Positions 26,844 to 35,104 of a stretch of 44,175 nt of DNA are shown here, one piece after another. The stretch is taken from contig NZ_BNAD01000022.1 in NCBI RefSeq assembly GCF_014653115.1, forward strand, positions 1 through 44,175, given 5' to 3'. This stretch comes from Nocardioides flavus (ex Wang et al. 2016) (lineage in GTDB: Bacteria > Actinomycetota > Actinomycetes > Propionibacteriales > Nocardioidaceae). The notes beneath the pieces are model-generated. The model ran no database searches. It was not told where the DNA came from and saw only the letters and a list, made by a program, of their open reading frames with translations. The translations under genes were made by a program, and so were the position numbers. Within the stretch, counting starts at the first letter, position 1. Every line of letters starts with the position of its first letter.

Positions 26844-27367
26844 CCACCCGAGAGGACGCCATGTCGTCGCCCACCTGGCTGCCCGCCGACTTCCGCCACC
26901 CGACCCGCGTCGAGGTGCCGTACGGCCACCACCTGCGCCCGATCCGCGCGGAGGACACCGACCTCGACATGATCGCGGTGATGGGCTCGCGCGAGCGCCT
27001 GTGGAGCATCTACGGCGACGCCTGGGGCTGGCCACCGGCGGACATGACCCACGAGCAGGACCGCGCCGACCTGGCGCGGCACGCGGCCGAGACGCAGGCG
27101 CACGAGTCGTTCAACTACGCCCTGTTCGACACGGACGAGACGGCCCTGCTGGGGTGCGTCTACATCGACCCGCCCGAGAAGCCCGGGGCCGACGCCGAGA
27201 TCTCGTGGTGGGTCGTCGACGAGTGCGTCGGGACCGAGCTGGAGGCGGCGCTCGACGAGCTCGTGCCGCGGTGGATCGCCGAGGCGTGGCCGCTGCGGCA
27301 CCCCCGCTACGTGGGCCGTGACCTGACCTGGGCGGAGTGGATCGCCCTCCCCGACCTGCCGCGCTGA
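26840..27367 (+). CDS. GNAT-family N-acetyltransferase-like protein
   Basis: The 175-residue protein has LRPIRAEDTDLDMIAVMGSRERLW at the N-terminus, a central FDTDETALLGCVYIDPP strand pair and EISWWVVDECVGTELEAALDELVP, a GNAT-like fold. The usual Q/RxxGxG/A acetyl-CoA loop is replaced by DECVGTEL, so acetyl-CoA binding may be altered. ATG at 26840 overlaps the sigma stop; ATG at 26861 with AGAGGA upstream is an alternative. Its place behind a sigma factor suggests co-regulation, not a known partnership. Confidence 0.7.
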   Translation: MTTREDAMSSPTWLPADFRHPTRVEVPYGHHLRPIRAEDTDLDMIAVMGSRERLWSIYGDAWGWPPADMTHEQDRADLARHAAETQAHESFNYALFDTDETALLGCVYIDPPEKPGADAEISWWVVDECVGTELEAALDELVPRWIAEAWPLRHPRYVGRDLTWAEWIALPDLPR

Positions 27368-27438
27368 CCGGCCAGGTCTCTGCACCTTCCCAGCGGCTTC
27401 TCAGGGCATCCACAGGGTCGCGGAGGATCGTCGAGGAC

Positions 27439-28632
27439 ATGAACGACCCACAGCTCCCCCCGTACGGCGACCGCTACCACCAGGCCCCCACCCAGACCTT
27501 CCCGGCACAGCCCCAGCAGCCGGCCGCGCCTCCACGGCATCGGCGCACGGGCCTCGCCGTCGCGGTCGTCGCGACGTCGCTGCTCGTCGGCGGAGGGGCG
27601 GGCATCGGGGGCGCCGCGTGGTGGGACGCGACGCAGGGTGACTCGACGGGCACCTCCCAGAGCCCCGTGTCGACGGCGACGGTGTCGCAGACGCAGGCGC
27701 CGGCCGCCGACGGCTCGGTCGAGTCGGTCGCCCAGAAGGTCCTCCCGAGCGTCGTGAAGATCGACGTCACCGGCCAGCGGGGCTCTGCGTCGGGCTCCGG
27801 AATCGTCCTCACCGCCGACGGCACCATCCTCACGAACAACCACGTCGTCGAGGGCGCCGAGGCGGGCGGCAGCCTGACCGTCTCGTTCGACGACGGCTCG
27901 AGCGCCGAGGCCGAGATCCTCGGCACCGACCCCCTCACCGACACCGCGGTCATCCAGGCCACCGACGTCTCAGGCCTCACGCCCGCCACGATCGGCAAGT
28001 CCGCCAACCTCGGCGTCGGCGAGGGCGTCGTCGCGATCGGGTCGCCGTTCGGCCTCGACGCCACCGTCACCAGCGGCATCGTCAGCGCCCTCGACCGGCC
28101 GGTCAACGTCGGATCCGACGACGAGGGCAACTCCACGACGTACCCCGCCATCCAGACGGACGCGGCGATCAACCCCGGCAACTCCGGCGGCCCGCTCGTG
28201 GACATGACGGGCGCCGTCGTCGGCATCAACTCCTCCATCCGCACCGCCGCCTCGCAGACGCCCTTCGGCCAAGGAGGCGCGGGCTCGATCGGCCTGGGCT
28301 TCGCGATCCCCATCGACGAGGTGATGCCGATCGTCGACCAGATGGCGGCCGGCGAGACCCCCACGCACGCCCGCCTCGGCATCCGCGTGGCCGACGACGA
28401 GGCCGGCGCCCGCATCGTCGAGGTCACGCCAGGCTCGACCGCAGCAGAGGCCGGCATCGAGCCCGACGACGTGATCACCTCGGTCGACGGACGACGGATC
28501 ACGGGGGCGGACTCGCTCGTCGCGACGATCCGCTCCTACCGCCCGGGCGACCAGGTCGAGGTGACGTGGACCCGCGCCGGGGAGGAGCAGGAGGCGACGG
28601 TGACCCTCGACTCCGACGCCACCGACGGCTGA
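27439..28632 (+). CDS. Membrane-anchored HtrA/DegP-type serine protease with PDZ domain
   Basis: The 397-residue protein has a Pro/Gln-rich cytoplasmic N-terminus, one transmembrane helix (about 38-60), a trypsin-like protease domain (about 95-295) and a PDZ domain (about 305-390). The triad is H135 (LTNNHVV), D168 (LTDTAV) and S249 (NPGNSGGP). HtrA proteases process or degrade misfolded envelope proteins; actinobacterial versions are PepD-like. ATG at 27439 is preceded by GAGGA close by. The PDZ core contains LGIRVADDEAGARIVEV and AGIEPDDVITSVDGR. It stands as a single gene ahead of the acyl-CoA dehydrogenases. Confidence 0.93.
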   Translation: MNDPQLPPYGDRYHQAPTQTFPAQPQQPAAPPRHRRTGLAVAVVATSLLVGGGAGIGGAAWWDATQGDSTGTSQSPVSTATVSQTQAPAADGSVESVAQKVLPSVVKIDVTGQRGSASGSGIVLTADGTILTNNHVVEGAEAGGSLTVSFDDGSSAEAEILGTDPLTDTAVIQATDVSGLTPATIGKSANLGVGEGVVAIGSPFGLDATVTSGIVSALDRPVNVGSDDEGNSTTYPAIQTDAAINPGNSGGPLVDMTGAVVGINSSIRTAASQTPFGQGGAGSIGLGFAIPIDEVMPIVDQMAAGETPTHARLGIRVADDEAGARIVEVTPGSTAAEAGIEPDDVITSVDGRRITGADSLVATIRSYRPGDQVEVTWTRAGEEQEATVTLDSDATDG

Positions 28633-28734
28633 CGCCCCGGATCCGGAGCGGGCACTGGGCGCAGCGCCCATCGCGGCGCGTGGTGTCGCGCGCCATGATG
28701 GGCGGGCCCACCGGCGCGATCCCGAAGGAGTCCC

Positions 28735-29886
28735 ATGCAGCTCGAGCTGTCCGCCGAGGACGCCGCGTTCCGCGAGGAGATGCGGACGTTCTTCACCACC
28801 GAGGTCTCCCAGCAGATCCGCGACACCGTCCTCGAGGGCCGCCACCTCACCAAGGACCAGATCGTGGAGAGCCAGCAGGTGCTCAACGCGGCGGGGCTCG
28901 CGGTGCCGCACTGGCCGGTCGAGTGGGGTGGGAAGGACTGGACCGACCTGCAGCGCCACCTGTGGCACGAGGAGATGCAGCGCGCCGGCGTGCCGATCCC
29001 GCTCGCCTTCAACGCCTCGATGATCGGACCCGTGATCGCACAGTTCGGCAGCCAGGCGCAGAAGGAGCGCTTCCTGCCCGCCACGGCCAACCTCGACATC
29101 TGGTGGTCGCAGGGGTTCTCCGAGCCCGACGCGGGCTCCGACCTCGCCAGCCTGCGCACCAGCGCGGTCCGCGACGGCGACGACTGGGTGGTCAACGGGC
29201 AGAAGACGTGGACCACGCTCGGCCAGCACGGCGACTGGATCTTCACGCTCGTGCGCACCGACCCGGAGGTGAAGAAGCAGGCCGGCATCTCGATGCTGCT
29301 CATCGACATGACCACCCCGGGGGTCGAGGTGCGGCCGATCGAGCTGATCGACGGCGGGCACGAGGTCAACGAGGTGTGGTTCTCCGACGTGCGGGTGCCG
29401 GGCGACCTGCTGGTCGGCGAGCCCGGCCAGGGCTGGACGATCGCGAAGTTCCTGCTCGGCAACGAGCGTGTCGGCGTCGCCCCCGTCGGCGCCACCAAGC
29501 GGGCGCTGGCGACCCTCAAGACCACGGCGGCCGACCAGCTGGACGACCCGCTGGTGCGCGCCCGTGTGGCCGAGCTGGAGAACGACCTGCTGGCGCTGGA
29601 GCTCACCGCGCTCCGCGTCGTGGCCCACTCCGCCGGCGGCGAGCCACACCCGGCGTCGTCGGTCCTCAAGCTGCGGGGCACCGAGCTCCAGCAGGCGGTG
29701 AGCGAGCTCGCGCTCGACCTCGCCGGTCCCGCCTCGCTCGCCGCCCGCGCGGGCGACGACTCCCCGCAGGAGGGCTGGGCCCGGCGCTCCGCCCCGACCT
29801 ACCTCAACCTCCGCAAGGCCTCGATCTACGGCGGGTCCAACGAGGTCCAGCGCCAGATCATCAGCCGCACGATCCTGGGACTCTGA
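28735..29886 (+). CDS. Acyl-CoA dehydrogenase, subunit type A of a probable heteromer
   Basis: The 383-residue protein has the ACAD N-terminal helices, SEPDAGSDLASLRT (the FAD/substrate loop) and WVVNGQKTWTT, so the core is complete. The short-chain-type catalytic motif YEGTS is replaced by YGGSNEVQRQIIS near the C-terminus, meaning any base must lie elsewhere, and the usual R-x-x-FG FAD-dimer motif is not evident. These are features of the actinobacterial FadE enzymes that work as heterotetramers, as in sterol side-chain oxidation. It starts at ATG 28735 with AAGGAG. The next ACAD follows after 21 bases, supporting a paired complex. Confidence 0.88.
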   Translation: MQLELSAEDAAFREEMRTFFTTEVSQQIRDTVLEGRHLTKDQIVESQQVLNAAGLAVPHWPVEWGGKDWTDLQRHLWHEEMQRAGVPIPLAFNASMIGPVIAQFGSQAQKERFLPATANLDIWWSQGFSEPDAGSDLASLRTSAVRDGDDWVVNGQKTWTTLGQHGDWIFTLVRTDPEVKKQAGISMLLIDMTTPGVEVRPIELIDGGHEVNEVWFSDVRVPGDLLVGEPGQGWTIAKFLLGNERVGVAPVGATKRALATLKTTAADQLDDPLVRARVAELENDLLALELTALRVVAHSAGGEPHPASSVLKLRGTELQQAVSELALDLAGPASLAARAGDDSPQEGWARRSAPTYLNLRKASIYGGSNEVQRQIISRTILGL

Positions 29887-29907
29887 GGAGACCGGAGAGG
29901 ACCTGGC

Positions 29908-31050
29908 ATGGACTTCACCTACGACGACGAGCAGCTCGCACTGCGCGAGGCCGTGCGCGGCCTGCTCGCCACGACGTACGCCGACCACGACTCGCGGCGC
30001 CGCACGGTGGCCGAGGACCCCGGGTTCGACCGCGCCCTCTGGGGCCGGCTGGCCGAGATGGGCGTGCTCGGGCTGCCCTTCAGCGAGGAGCACGGCGGCG
30101 TGGGCGCCGGCCCGGTCGAGATCGGGATCGTGTGCCGGGAGCTGGGCCGCGTGCTCGCCCCCGAGCCCTACCTCGCGAGCGTGGTCCACGCCGGCGGCCT
30201 CGTCGCGGCGGTCGGGACGCCGGCGCAGAAGGCCGACCTGCTGGGTCGCCTCAGCGCCGGGGAGCTCGTGCTCGCCGCGGCCGGCACCGCACCGGGCACG
30301 GGACGGGCCTCGGGCGCCGCCGGCGTGCGCGCCTCGGTCTCCGGGGACGCCTGGACCCTCGACGGGGTCGCCGACCCGGTCGTCGGCGGCGAGTCGGCCG
30401 ACGTCCTCGTCGTGACCGCAGCCCTCCCCGACGACGCCGGCACGGGGGTCTTCCTGGTGGAGTCGGGCGCCGCCGCCGTGACCGGCTACGCCGCGGCCGA
30501 CCTGACCCGGGCCGCGTCGGTGCGCTTCGACGCGAGCGACGCGACGCCGCTGGGCGAGCCCGGTCGCGACCTGAGGGCCAGCGTCGCCACCATCGCCGAC
30601 CTGACCCGCATCATGGGGGCCAACCAGGCACTGGGCGTGATGGAGAGCCAGGTGCGGGCGACCACCGACTACCTCAAGAGCCGCAAGCAGTTCGGGGTCA
30701 CCCTCAACACCTTCCAGGCGCTCACGTTCCGCGCCGCGGACATGTACGTCTCGCTCGAGCTCGCCACCAGCGTCGTCGACTGGGCGACCATGACGATCGC
30801 CGGAGGTGACCGCCACGCCGTGGCCGACGCCGCCGACCGCGCCGGCCTCCAGGTCAGCCGCGCCGGACGCCACATCGGCCAGGAGGCCATCCAGCTCCAC
30901 GGGGGCATCGGGATGACCGCCGAGTACGCCGTGGGCGTGGGCACCGCGCACCTCGAGGTCCTCGACCAGTGGCTGGGCAACGGCTTGCACCACCTCTCGC
31001 GGCTCTCCGCGCGGGTCACCGACCACGACCTCGTCGAGGCGCTGTCATGA
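29908..31050 (+). CDS. Acyl-CoA dehydrogenase, subunit type B of a probable heteromer
   Basis: The 380-residue protein has the ACAD fold with LPFSEEHGGVGAGPVEIG near residue 57 and retains SRKQFGVTLNTFQAL, the Arg-x-Phe-Gly motif that contacts FAD across the dimer. It also has IQLHGGIGMTAEYAVG. It lacks SEPxxGSD in the middle domain, and the YEGTS base motif is missing. The losses are complementary to those of the preceding gene, which suggests that together they build one active site. The substrate is probably a branched or cyclic acyl-CoA, but this is not shown by the sequence. Confidence 0.86.
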   Translation: MDFTYDDEQLALREAVRGLLATTYADHDSRRRTVAEDPGFDRALWGRLAEMGVLGLPFSEEHGGVGAGPVEIGIVCRELGRVLAPEPYLASVVHAGGLVAAVGTPAQKADLLGRLSAGELVLAAAGTAPGTGRASGAAGVRASVSGDAWTLDGVADPVVGGESADVLVVTAALPDDAGTGVFLVESGAAAVTGYAAADLTRAASVRFDASDATPLGEPGRDLRASVATIADLTRIMGANQALGVMESQVRATTDYLKSRKQFGVTLNTFQALTFRAADMYVSLELATSVVDWATMTIAGGDRHAVADAADRAGLQVSRAGRHIGQEAIQLHGGIGMTAEYAVGVGTAHLEVLDQWLGNGLHHLSRLSARVTDHDLVEALS

Positions 31051-31065
31051 AGGGGCACGGCTGAC

Positions 31066-32217
31066 ATGGACCTCTCCCTCACCCCCGAGCAGGAGGCCTT
31101 CCGGGCCCTGGCCCGTGACTTCCTCGAGCGCGAGGCGGTGCCGCACCGCATGCAGTGGGACCACGACGAGTCGGTCGACCTCGCGATCGTGCCCAAGATG
31201 GCCGAGCTGGGCTTCTTCGGCCTCACCATCCCCGAGGAGTACGGCGGCGTGGGCGGCGACTACGTCACCTACTCCCTCGCCATGGAGGAGCTCGGGCGGG
31301 CCGACTCCGCGCTGCGCGGCATCGTGTCGGTGAGCAGCGGGCTGGTCGGCAAGTCGATCCTCTTCCACGGCACCGAGGAGCAGAAGCAGGAGTGGCTGCC
31401 GCAGCTGGCCACCGCGAGCAAGCTCGGCTGCTTCGGGCTCACCGAGCCCGACACCGGGTCCGACGCCGGCAACCTCACCTCGCGGGCCACCCGCGACGGT
31501 GACGACTGGGTGCTCCACGGGCAGAAGCTCTTCATCACCAACGGCACGTGGGCCGACGTCGCGCTGGTCTTCGCCCGCACCAGCCCGGACGGCCCCCGCG
31601 GGGTCACCGCCTTCCTCGTCCCGACCGACGCCCCGGGCTTCGAGGCCCGGGAGATCAAGGGCAAGCTCGGGCTGCGCGGCCAGGCGACGGCCGAGCTGTT
31701 CCTCGACGGCGTGCGCGTTCCCGACTCGGCACGGCTCGGCGAGGTCGGGCAGGGCTTCAAGATCGCGATGGGCACCCTCGACAAGGGCCGGCTCGCGGTG
31801 GCGTCGGGCTGCGTCGGCATCGTGCAGGGCTGTCTGGAGGCGGCGGTGGCCTACGCCACCGAGCGCACGCAGTTCGGTCGGCCGATCGCGTCGTTCCAGC
31901 TCGTCCAGGACCTCATCGCCGACATCTCCCTCGACGCCGACGCCGCGCGGCTGCTGGTGTGGCGCTGCGCCGACCTCGTCGACCGCGGCGAGCCCTACGG
32001 CGTGGCGGCGTCCAAGGCCAAGCTGTTCGCCTCGGAGGCGGCGGTGCGCGCGGCCAACAACGCCATCCAGGTGCACGGCGGCGCCGGCTACGTCGACGAC
32101 TACCCCGTGGCGAAGTACCTCCGCGACGCGCGGGTGATGACGTTGTACGAGGGCACGTCGCAGATCCAGAAGCTGCTCATCGGACGGGCCGAGACGGGCG
32201 TCAACGCGTTCGTCTGA
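31066..32217 (+). CDS. Acyl-CoA dehydrogenase (canonical, homomeric type)
   Basis: The 383-residue protein keeps all usual ACAD motifs: LTEPDTGSDAGNLTS, the WVLHGQKLFITNG strand, ERTQFGRPIASFQ for FAD contact, IQVHGGAGYVDDYPV and the catalytic base in LYEGTSQIQKLLIGR. It is therefore a short-chain or branched-chain type dehydrogenase. It starts 16 bases after the paired ACADs, so probably belongs to one operon with them. The 3' end overlaps by 17 bases the convergent PucR regulator gene. Confidence 0.93.
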   Translation: MDLSLTPEQEAFRALARDFLEREAVPHRMQWDHDESVDLAIVPKMAELGFFGLTIPEEYGGVGGDYVTYSLAMEELGRADSALRGIVSVSSGLVGKSILFHGTEEQKQEWLPQLATASKLGCFGLTEPDTGSDAGNLTSRATRDGDDWVLHGQKLFITNGTWADVALVFARTSPDGPRGVTAFLVPTDAPGFEAREIKGKLGLRGQATAELFLDGVRVPDSARLGEVGQGFKIAMGTLDKGRLAVASGCVGIVQGCLEAAVAYATERTQFGRPIASFQLVQDLIADISLDADAARLLVWRCADLVDRGEPYGVAASKAKLFASEAAVRAANNAIQVHGGAGYVDDYPVAKYLRDARVMTLYEGTSQIQKLLIGRAETGVNAFV

Positions 32218-33469
32218 CCGGCTCCGCGGCGGCACGCGCCGTCACGGCGAGCCACAGCAGCACCTTGTCGCGCGGGTCGGCCAGGCTGCGCCCGGTGAGG
32301 CGCTCGATCTGCTTCATCCGGTAGATCACCGTGTTGCGGTGGCAGAAGAGCTCCGCGGCGGCGTGCGTCGGTGAGCCGTCGTGTGCCAGCAGGGCGCGCA
32401 GCGTGGTCACCAGGGTCTCGGCCTGCGGGTGCTCCAGGAGCTCGCCGAACGCCTCCGCGACCAGCAGCGGCGTCACGTGTGAGTCGCCGGCGAGGAGCAC
32501 CTCGGGCAGACGGTCGGTGACCCCGACCACGCCGCGCTCCCCGTACGACAGCGTCTCGGCGGCGCGGAGCGCCAGGTGGAAGGCGGTTCCGAAGCCCGCG
32601 ATCCCGCCGGCGCTGCCCGCCACCGCGACGCGACCGTCCGCCACCGGTGCGAGGAGCGCCACGAGCAGCGCCTCGTCGGGCAGGGTGCCGGAGACCAGCC
32701 CGTACGCGACGCCCGAGCGCACGTGCCAGTGCGAGACGAGGCCCTGGCGGTCGAGCCGGTCCTCGACGGGCCCGACCAGGTCGGCACCCTCCACGCCCGC
32801 ACCGCCGGGTCCGACCGCGCCGCCGGGCAGCACCACGACGCACGCCACCGCGTCGCCGGCGCCCACCCCGAGCGCCGTACGCGCGTTCGCGGCGAACGTC
32901 GGGTCGCCGCCCCGACCGTCGACCAGCCCGTCGAGGACGGTCTGCTGGCGCTGCTGGTCGCGGCGCTGCACGCGGTCCCGCTCGCGGTGGTAGGCCTCGA
33001 TGAGCACGGCGTTCTGCACGTCGAGGTTGGCCCACACCCCCCGCGCCGCACCGAGCAGGTCGGCGTCCGGGACGTGCTCGTGGGTCGTGGCCGTCTCGGT
33101 CAGCGCCTCCCACAGGACCCGTGCACCCATCGTGTAGGCGTTGAGGACCAGCTCCAGCGGGACGCCCTGGCGCGCCCGGCGACGCCCGGTCTCGCGCCAC
33201 AGCTCCACCGCGGGGGCGGTGTCGCTGCCGACCCCGGAGAGGGTGTGCAGACCACGGCGGATGTGCTCGCGGCAGCTGTGCCGCACGTCGTCGGGCAGGT
33301 GCGGGCTGATGGTGCGGTAGGCGTCGATGTCCTTGGCCAGGAGACGCGACGAGATCACGTCCGCGATCTCGTCGGCGCGGTGGAGCACGAGCCGCCAGGC
33401 ACGGGCCACCGGATCGGGAGCGAGATCGGGGTCGATGCCTGCGCGCACACCGTCGTCGACCCGAGTCAC
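32201..33469 (-). CDS. PucR/CdaR-family transcriptional regulator
   Basis: The 422-residue protein has an N-terminal all-helical region (about 20-170), a middle GGDEF-like sensory domain of the PucR type (about 175-310) and the C-terminal HTH_30 DNA-binding domain, with HAAAELFCHRNTVIYRMKQIERLTGRS near residue 375. PucR proteins are usually activators of catabolic or transport genes in response to a metabolite. GTG at 33469 is chosen; longer in-frame versions run into the divergent transporter promoter region. A 10-bp palindrome, GTCACGTGAC, covers the start. It is well placed to control the ACAD genes, with which it converges, and the divergent ABC importer. Confidence 0.86.
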   Translation of the reverse strand: MTRVDDGVRAGIDPDLAPDPVARAWRLVLHRADEIADVISSRLLAKDIDAYRTISPHLPDDVRHSCREHIRRGLHTLSGVGSDTAPAVELWRETGRRRARQGVPLELVLNAYTMGARVLWEALTETATTHEHVPDADLLGAARGVWANLDVQNAVLIEAYHRERDRVQRRDQQRQQTVLDGLVDGRGGDPTFAANARTALGVGAGDAVACVVVLPGGAVGPGGAGVEGADLVGPVEDRLDRQGLVSHWHVRSGVAYGLVSGTLPDEALLVALLAPVADGRVAVAGSAGGIAGFGTAFHLALRAAETLSYGERGVVGVTDRLPEVLLAGDSHVTPLLVAEAFGELLEHPQAETLVTTLRALLAHDGSPTHAAAELFCHRNTVIYRMKQIERLTGRSLADPRDKVLLWLAVTARAAAEPVRRTR

Positions 33470-33474
33470 GTGAC
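33465..33474. promoter_or_regulatory. Palindrome over the pucR-like start codon
   Basis: GTCACGTGAC is fully self-complementary and overlaps the GTG start of the PucR-type regulator. It may be an autoregulatory site, but short CG-rich palindromes arise by chance at this base composition. Confidence 0.3.
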
Positions 33475-33617
33475 CACCGTCGCACTGCGCGCACACACAA
33501 CGCCAGCACGAAGGGCGAATCGGGCGCGGATCTTGTGCGGTCCGCCCAATGTGCTCCACGCCCATGGTGGCCAGAGTGGTGCGCATCACATCTCGGACCC
33601 GGAGGTCAGACGGACTC

Positions 33618-34379
33618 GTGACCGAACTCGAGCTCAGCGGCATCACCGTCAGGTTCGGCGGGCTCACCGCCCTCCAGGACGTCGGCCTCGCGGTCGGCCC
33701 CCACCAGGTGCACGGGGTGATCGGCCCCAACGGCGCCGGCAAGACCACCCTGTTCAACGTCGCCTGCGGCTTCGTGCAGCCCGACAGCGGCCACGTCGTA
33801 CGGCGGGGCGAGCGGGTCGAGCGCCTGCGCCCGCGCGACCTCCCCGGCCTCGGGATGGCGCGCACGCTCCAGGGGCTCGGCCTCTTCGACCGGATGACCG
33901 TGCTCGACAACGTCATGGTCGGCGCCGACCACCACGCCCGCTCGGGATTCCTCGGGTCCCTGCTGGCCCTGCCCCGCGCCGGCGCCGACGAGCGCGCGCT
34001 GCGCGACCGGGCCCTCCGCGTGCTCGACGACCTCGGTGTCGCGTCCTACGCCGACCGGTTCCCGCCGAGCCTGCCGTACCCCATCCGCAAGCGGGTGGCG
34101 CTGGCCCGGGCACTGGTCTCCGAGCCCGACCTCCTGCTCCTCGACGAGCCTGCCAGCGGGCTGTCGGCCGGTGAGATGGACGAGCTCGGCGACCTGGTGC
34201 GCGCCCTCACGGCGCGGATGTCGGTGCTGCTCGTCGAGCACCACATGGACCTGGTGATGCGGGTCTGCGACGAGATCACCGTCCTCGACTTCGGCAAGGT
34301 CATCGCCCACGGGACCCCCGATGAGGTCCGCAACGACCCCGCGGTGCTCGCGGCCTACCTCGGCGAGGACGTGCACTGA
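33618..34379 (+). CDS. Branched-chain-amino-acid/HAAT-type ABC transporter ATPase (LivG-like)
   Basis: The 253-residue ATPase has Walker A GPNGAGKTTLFN, Q-loop GMARTLQGLGLFDRMTV, a signature region LPYPIRKRVALARALVSEP (diverged from LSGGQ, as often seen in LivG-like proteins), Walker B LLLLDEP and the switch His in LVEHHMDLVM. It powers import by the two permeases downstream. GTG at 33618 gives the typical LivG N-terminus; the nearest strong purine-rich site is about 12 bases upstream. The stop overlaps the next gene (TGATG). It diverges from the PucR regulator. Confidence 0.9.
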   Translation: MTELELSGITVRFGGLTALQDVGLAVGPHQVHGVIGPNGAGKTTLFNVACGFVQPDSGHVVRRGERVERLRPRDLPGLGMARTLQGLGLFDRMTVLDNVMVGADHHARSGFLGSLLALPRAGADERALRDRALRVLDDLGVASYADRFPPSLPYPIRKRVALARALVSEPDLLLLDEPASGLSAGEMDELGDLVRALTARMSVLLVEHHMDLVMRVCDEITVLDFGKVIAHGTPDEVRNDPAVLAAYLGEDVH

Positions 34380-35083
34380 TGCTGACCCTCACCTCCCTCT
34401 GCGCCGGCTACGGGCCGATCACCGCGCTGGAGGACGTCTCGCTGACCGCGCGCCGGGGCGAGATCACCGCCGTGCTGGGCGCCAACGGCGCCGGCAAGAC
34501 CACCCTGCTGCGCACCGTCTCCGGACTCCACCGGGCCCGCAGCGGCGCGATCGACTTCGACGGCACCCGCCTGGAGACGGTCGCCGCGGAGAGGATGCCG
34601 CGCCTGGGCCTGGCCCACGTCCCCGAGGGACGCGGGGTCATCACGGAGCTGACCGTTGAGGAGAACCTCCGCCTCGGCGGGCTGGGCCGCGGCGGCCGCG
34701 TGTCGTCGGCGGACCTGTCCCGCGTCAACGACCTCTTCCCTGTGCTCGGCGACCGCCGGGCCGCGCTGGCCAGCACCCTGTCCGGCGGCGAGCGGCAGAT
34801 GCTCGTCATCGGGCGAGCCCTGATGGCCCGCCCGACGATGCTGCTGCTCGACGAGCCGTCGCTCGGGCTGGCCCCGCGGATCGTCGCCCAGATCTTCGGG
34901 TTGGTCCGCACCCTCGTGCGCGAGGACGGGCTCAGCGTGCTGCTGGTCGAGCAGAACGCCCGCAGCGCCCTGTCCGTCGCCGACCACGGCGTGGTCCTCA
35001 ACCTCGGCCGCGTGGTCGCCGACGCCCCCGCCGACGAGCTGGCCGGGGACGACCAGCTCCGCCACGCCTACCTCGGATTCTGA
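34379..35083 (+). CDS. HAAT-type ABC transporter ATPase (LivF-like)
   Basis: The 234-residue ATPase has Walker A GANGAGKTTLL, VPEGRGVITELTVEENL (Q-loop/LivF hallmark), the signature LSGGERQML, Walker B LLLDEPSLGLAP and LVEQNARSAL with the switch region. It lacks the His of the LivG switch, having Gln-Asn as other LivF proteins do. It forms a heterodimer with the preceding LivG-like subunit. Start overlaps livG by one base. Confidence 0.93.
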   Translation: MLTLTSLCAGYGPITALEDVSLTARRGEITAVLGANGAGKTTLLRTVSGLHRARSGAIDFDGTRLETVAAERMPRLGLAHVPEGRGVITELTVEENLRLGGLGRGGRVSSADLSRVNDLFPVLGDRRAALASTLSGGERQMLVIGRALMARPTMLLLDEPSLGLAPRIVAQIFGLVRTLVREDGLSVLLVEQNARSALSVADHGVVLNLGRVVADAPADELAGDDQLRHAYLGF

Positions 35084-35104
35084 CCCCCGACCAGGAGCCC
35101 ACCT

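Noticed and set aside
27970..31026. Minus-strand open frame of about 1018 codons opposite htrA-like and acyl-CoA dehydrogenase genes
   Set aside because: It lacks domains and mirrors well-supported plus-strand genes.
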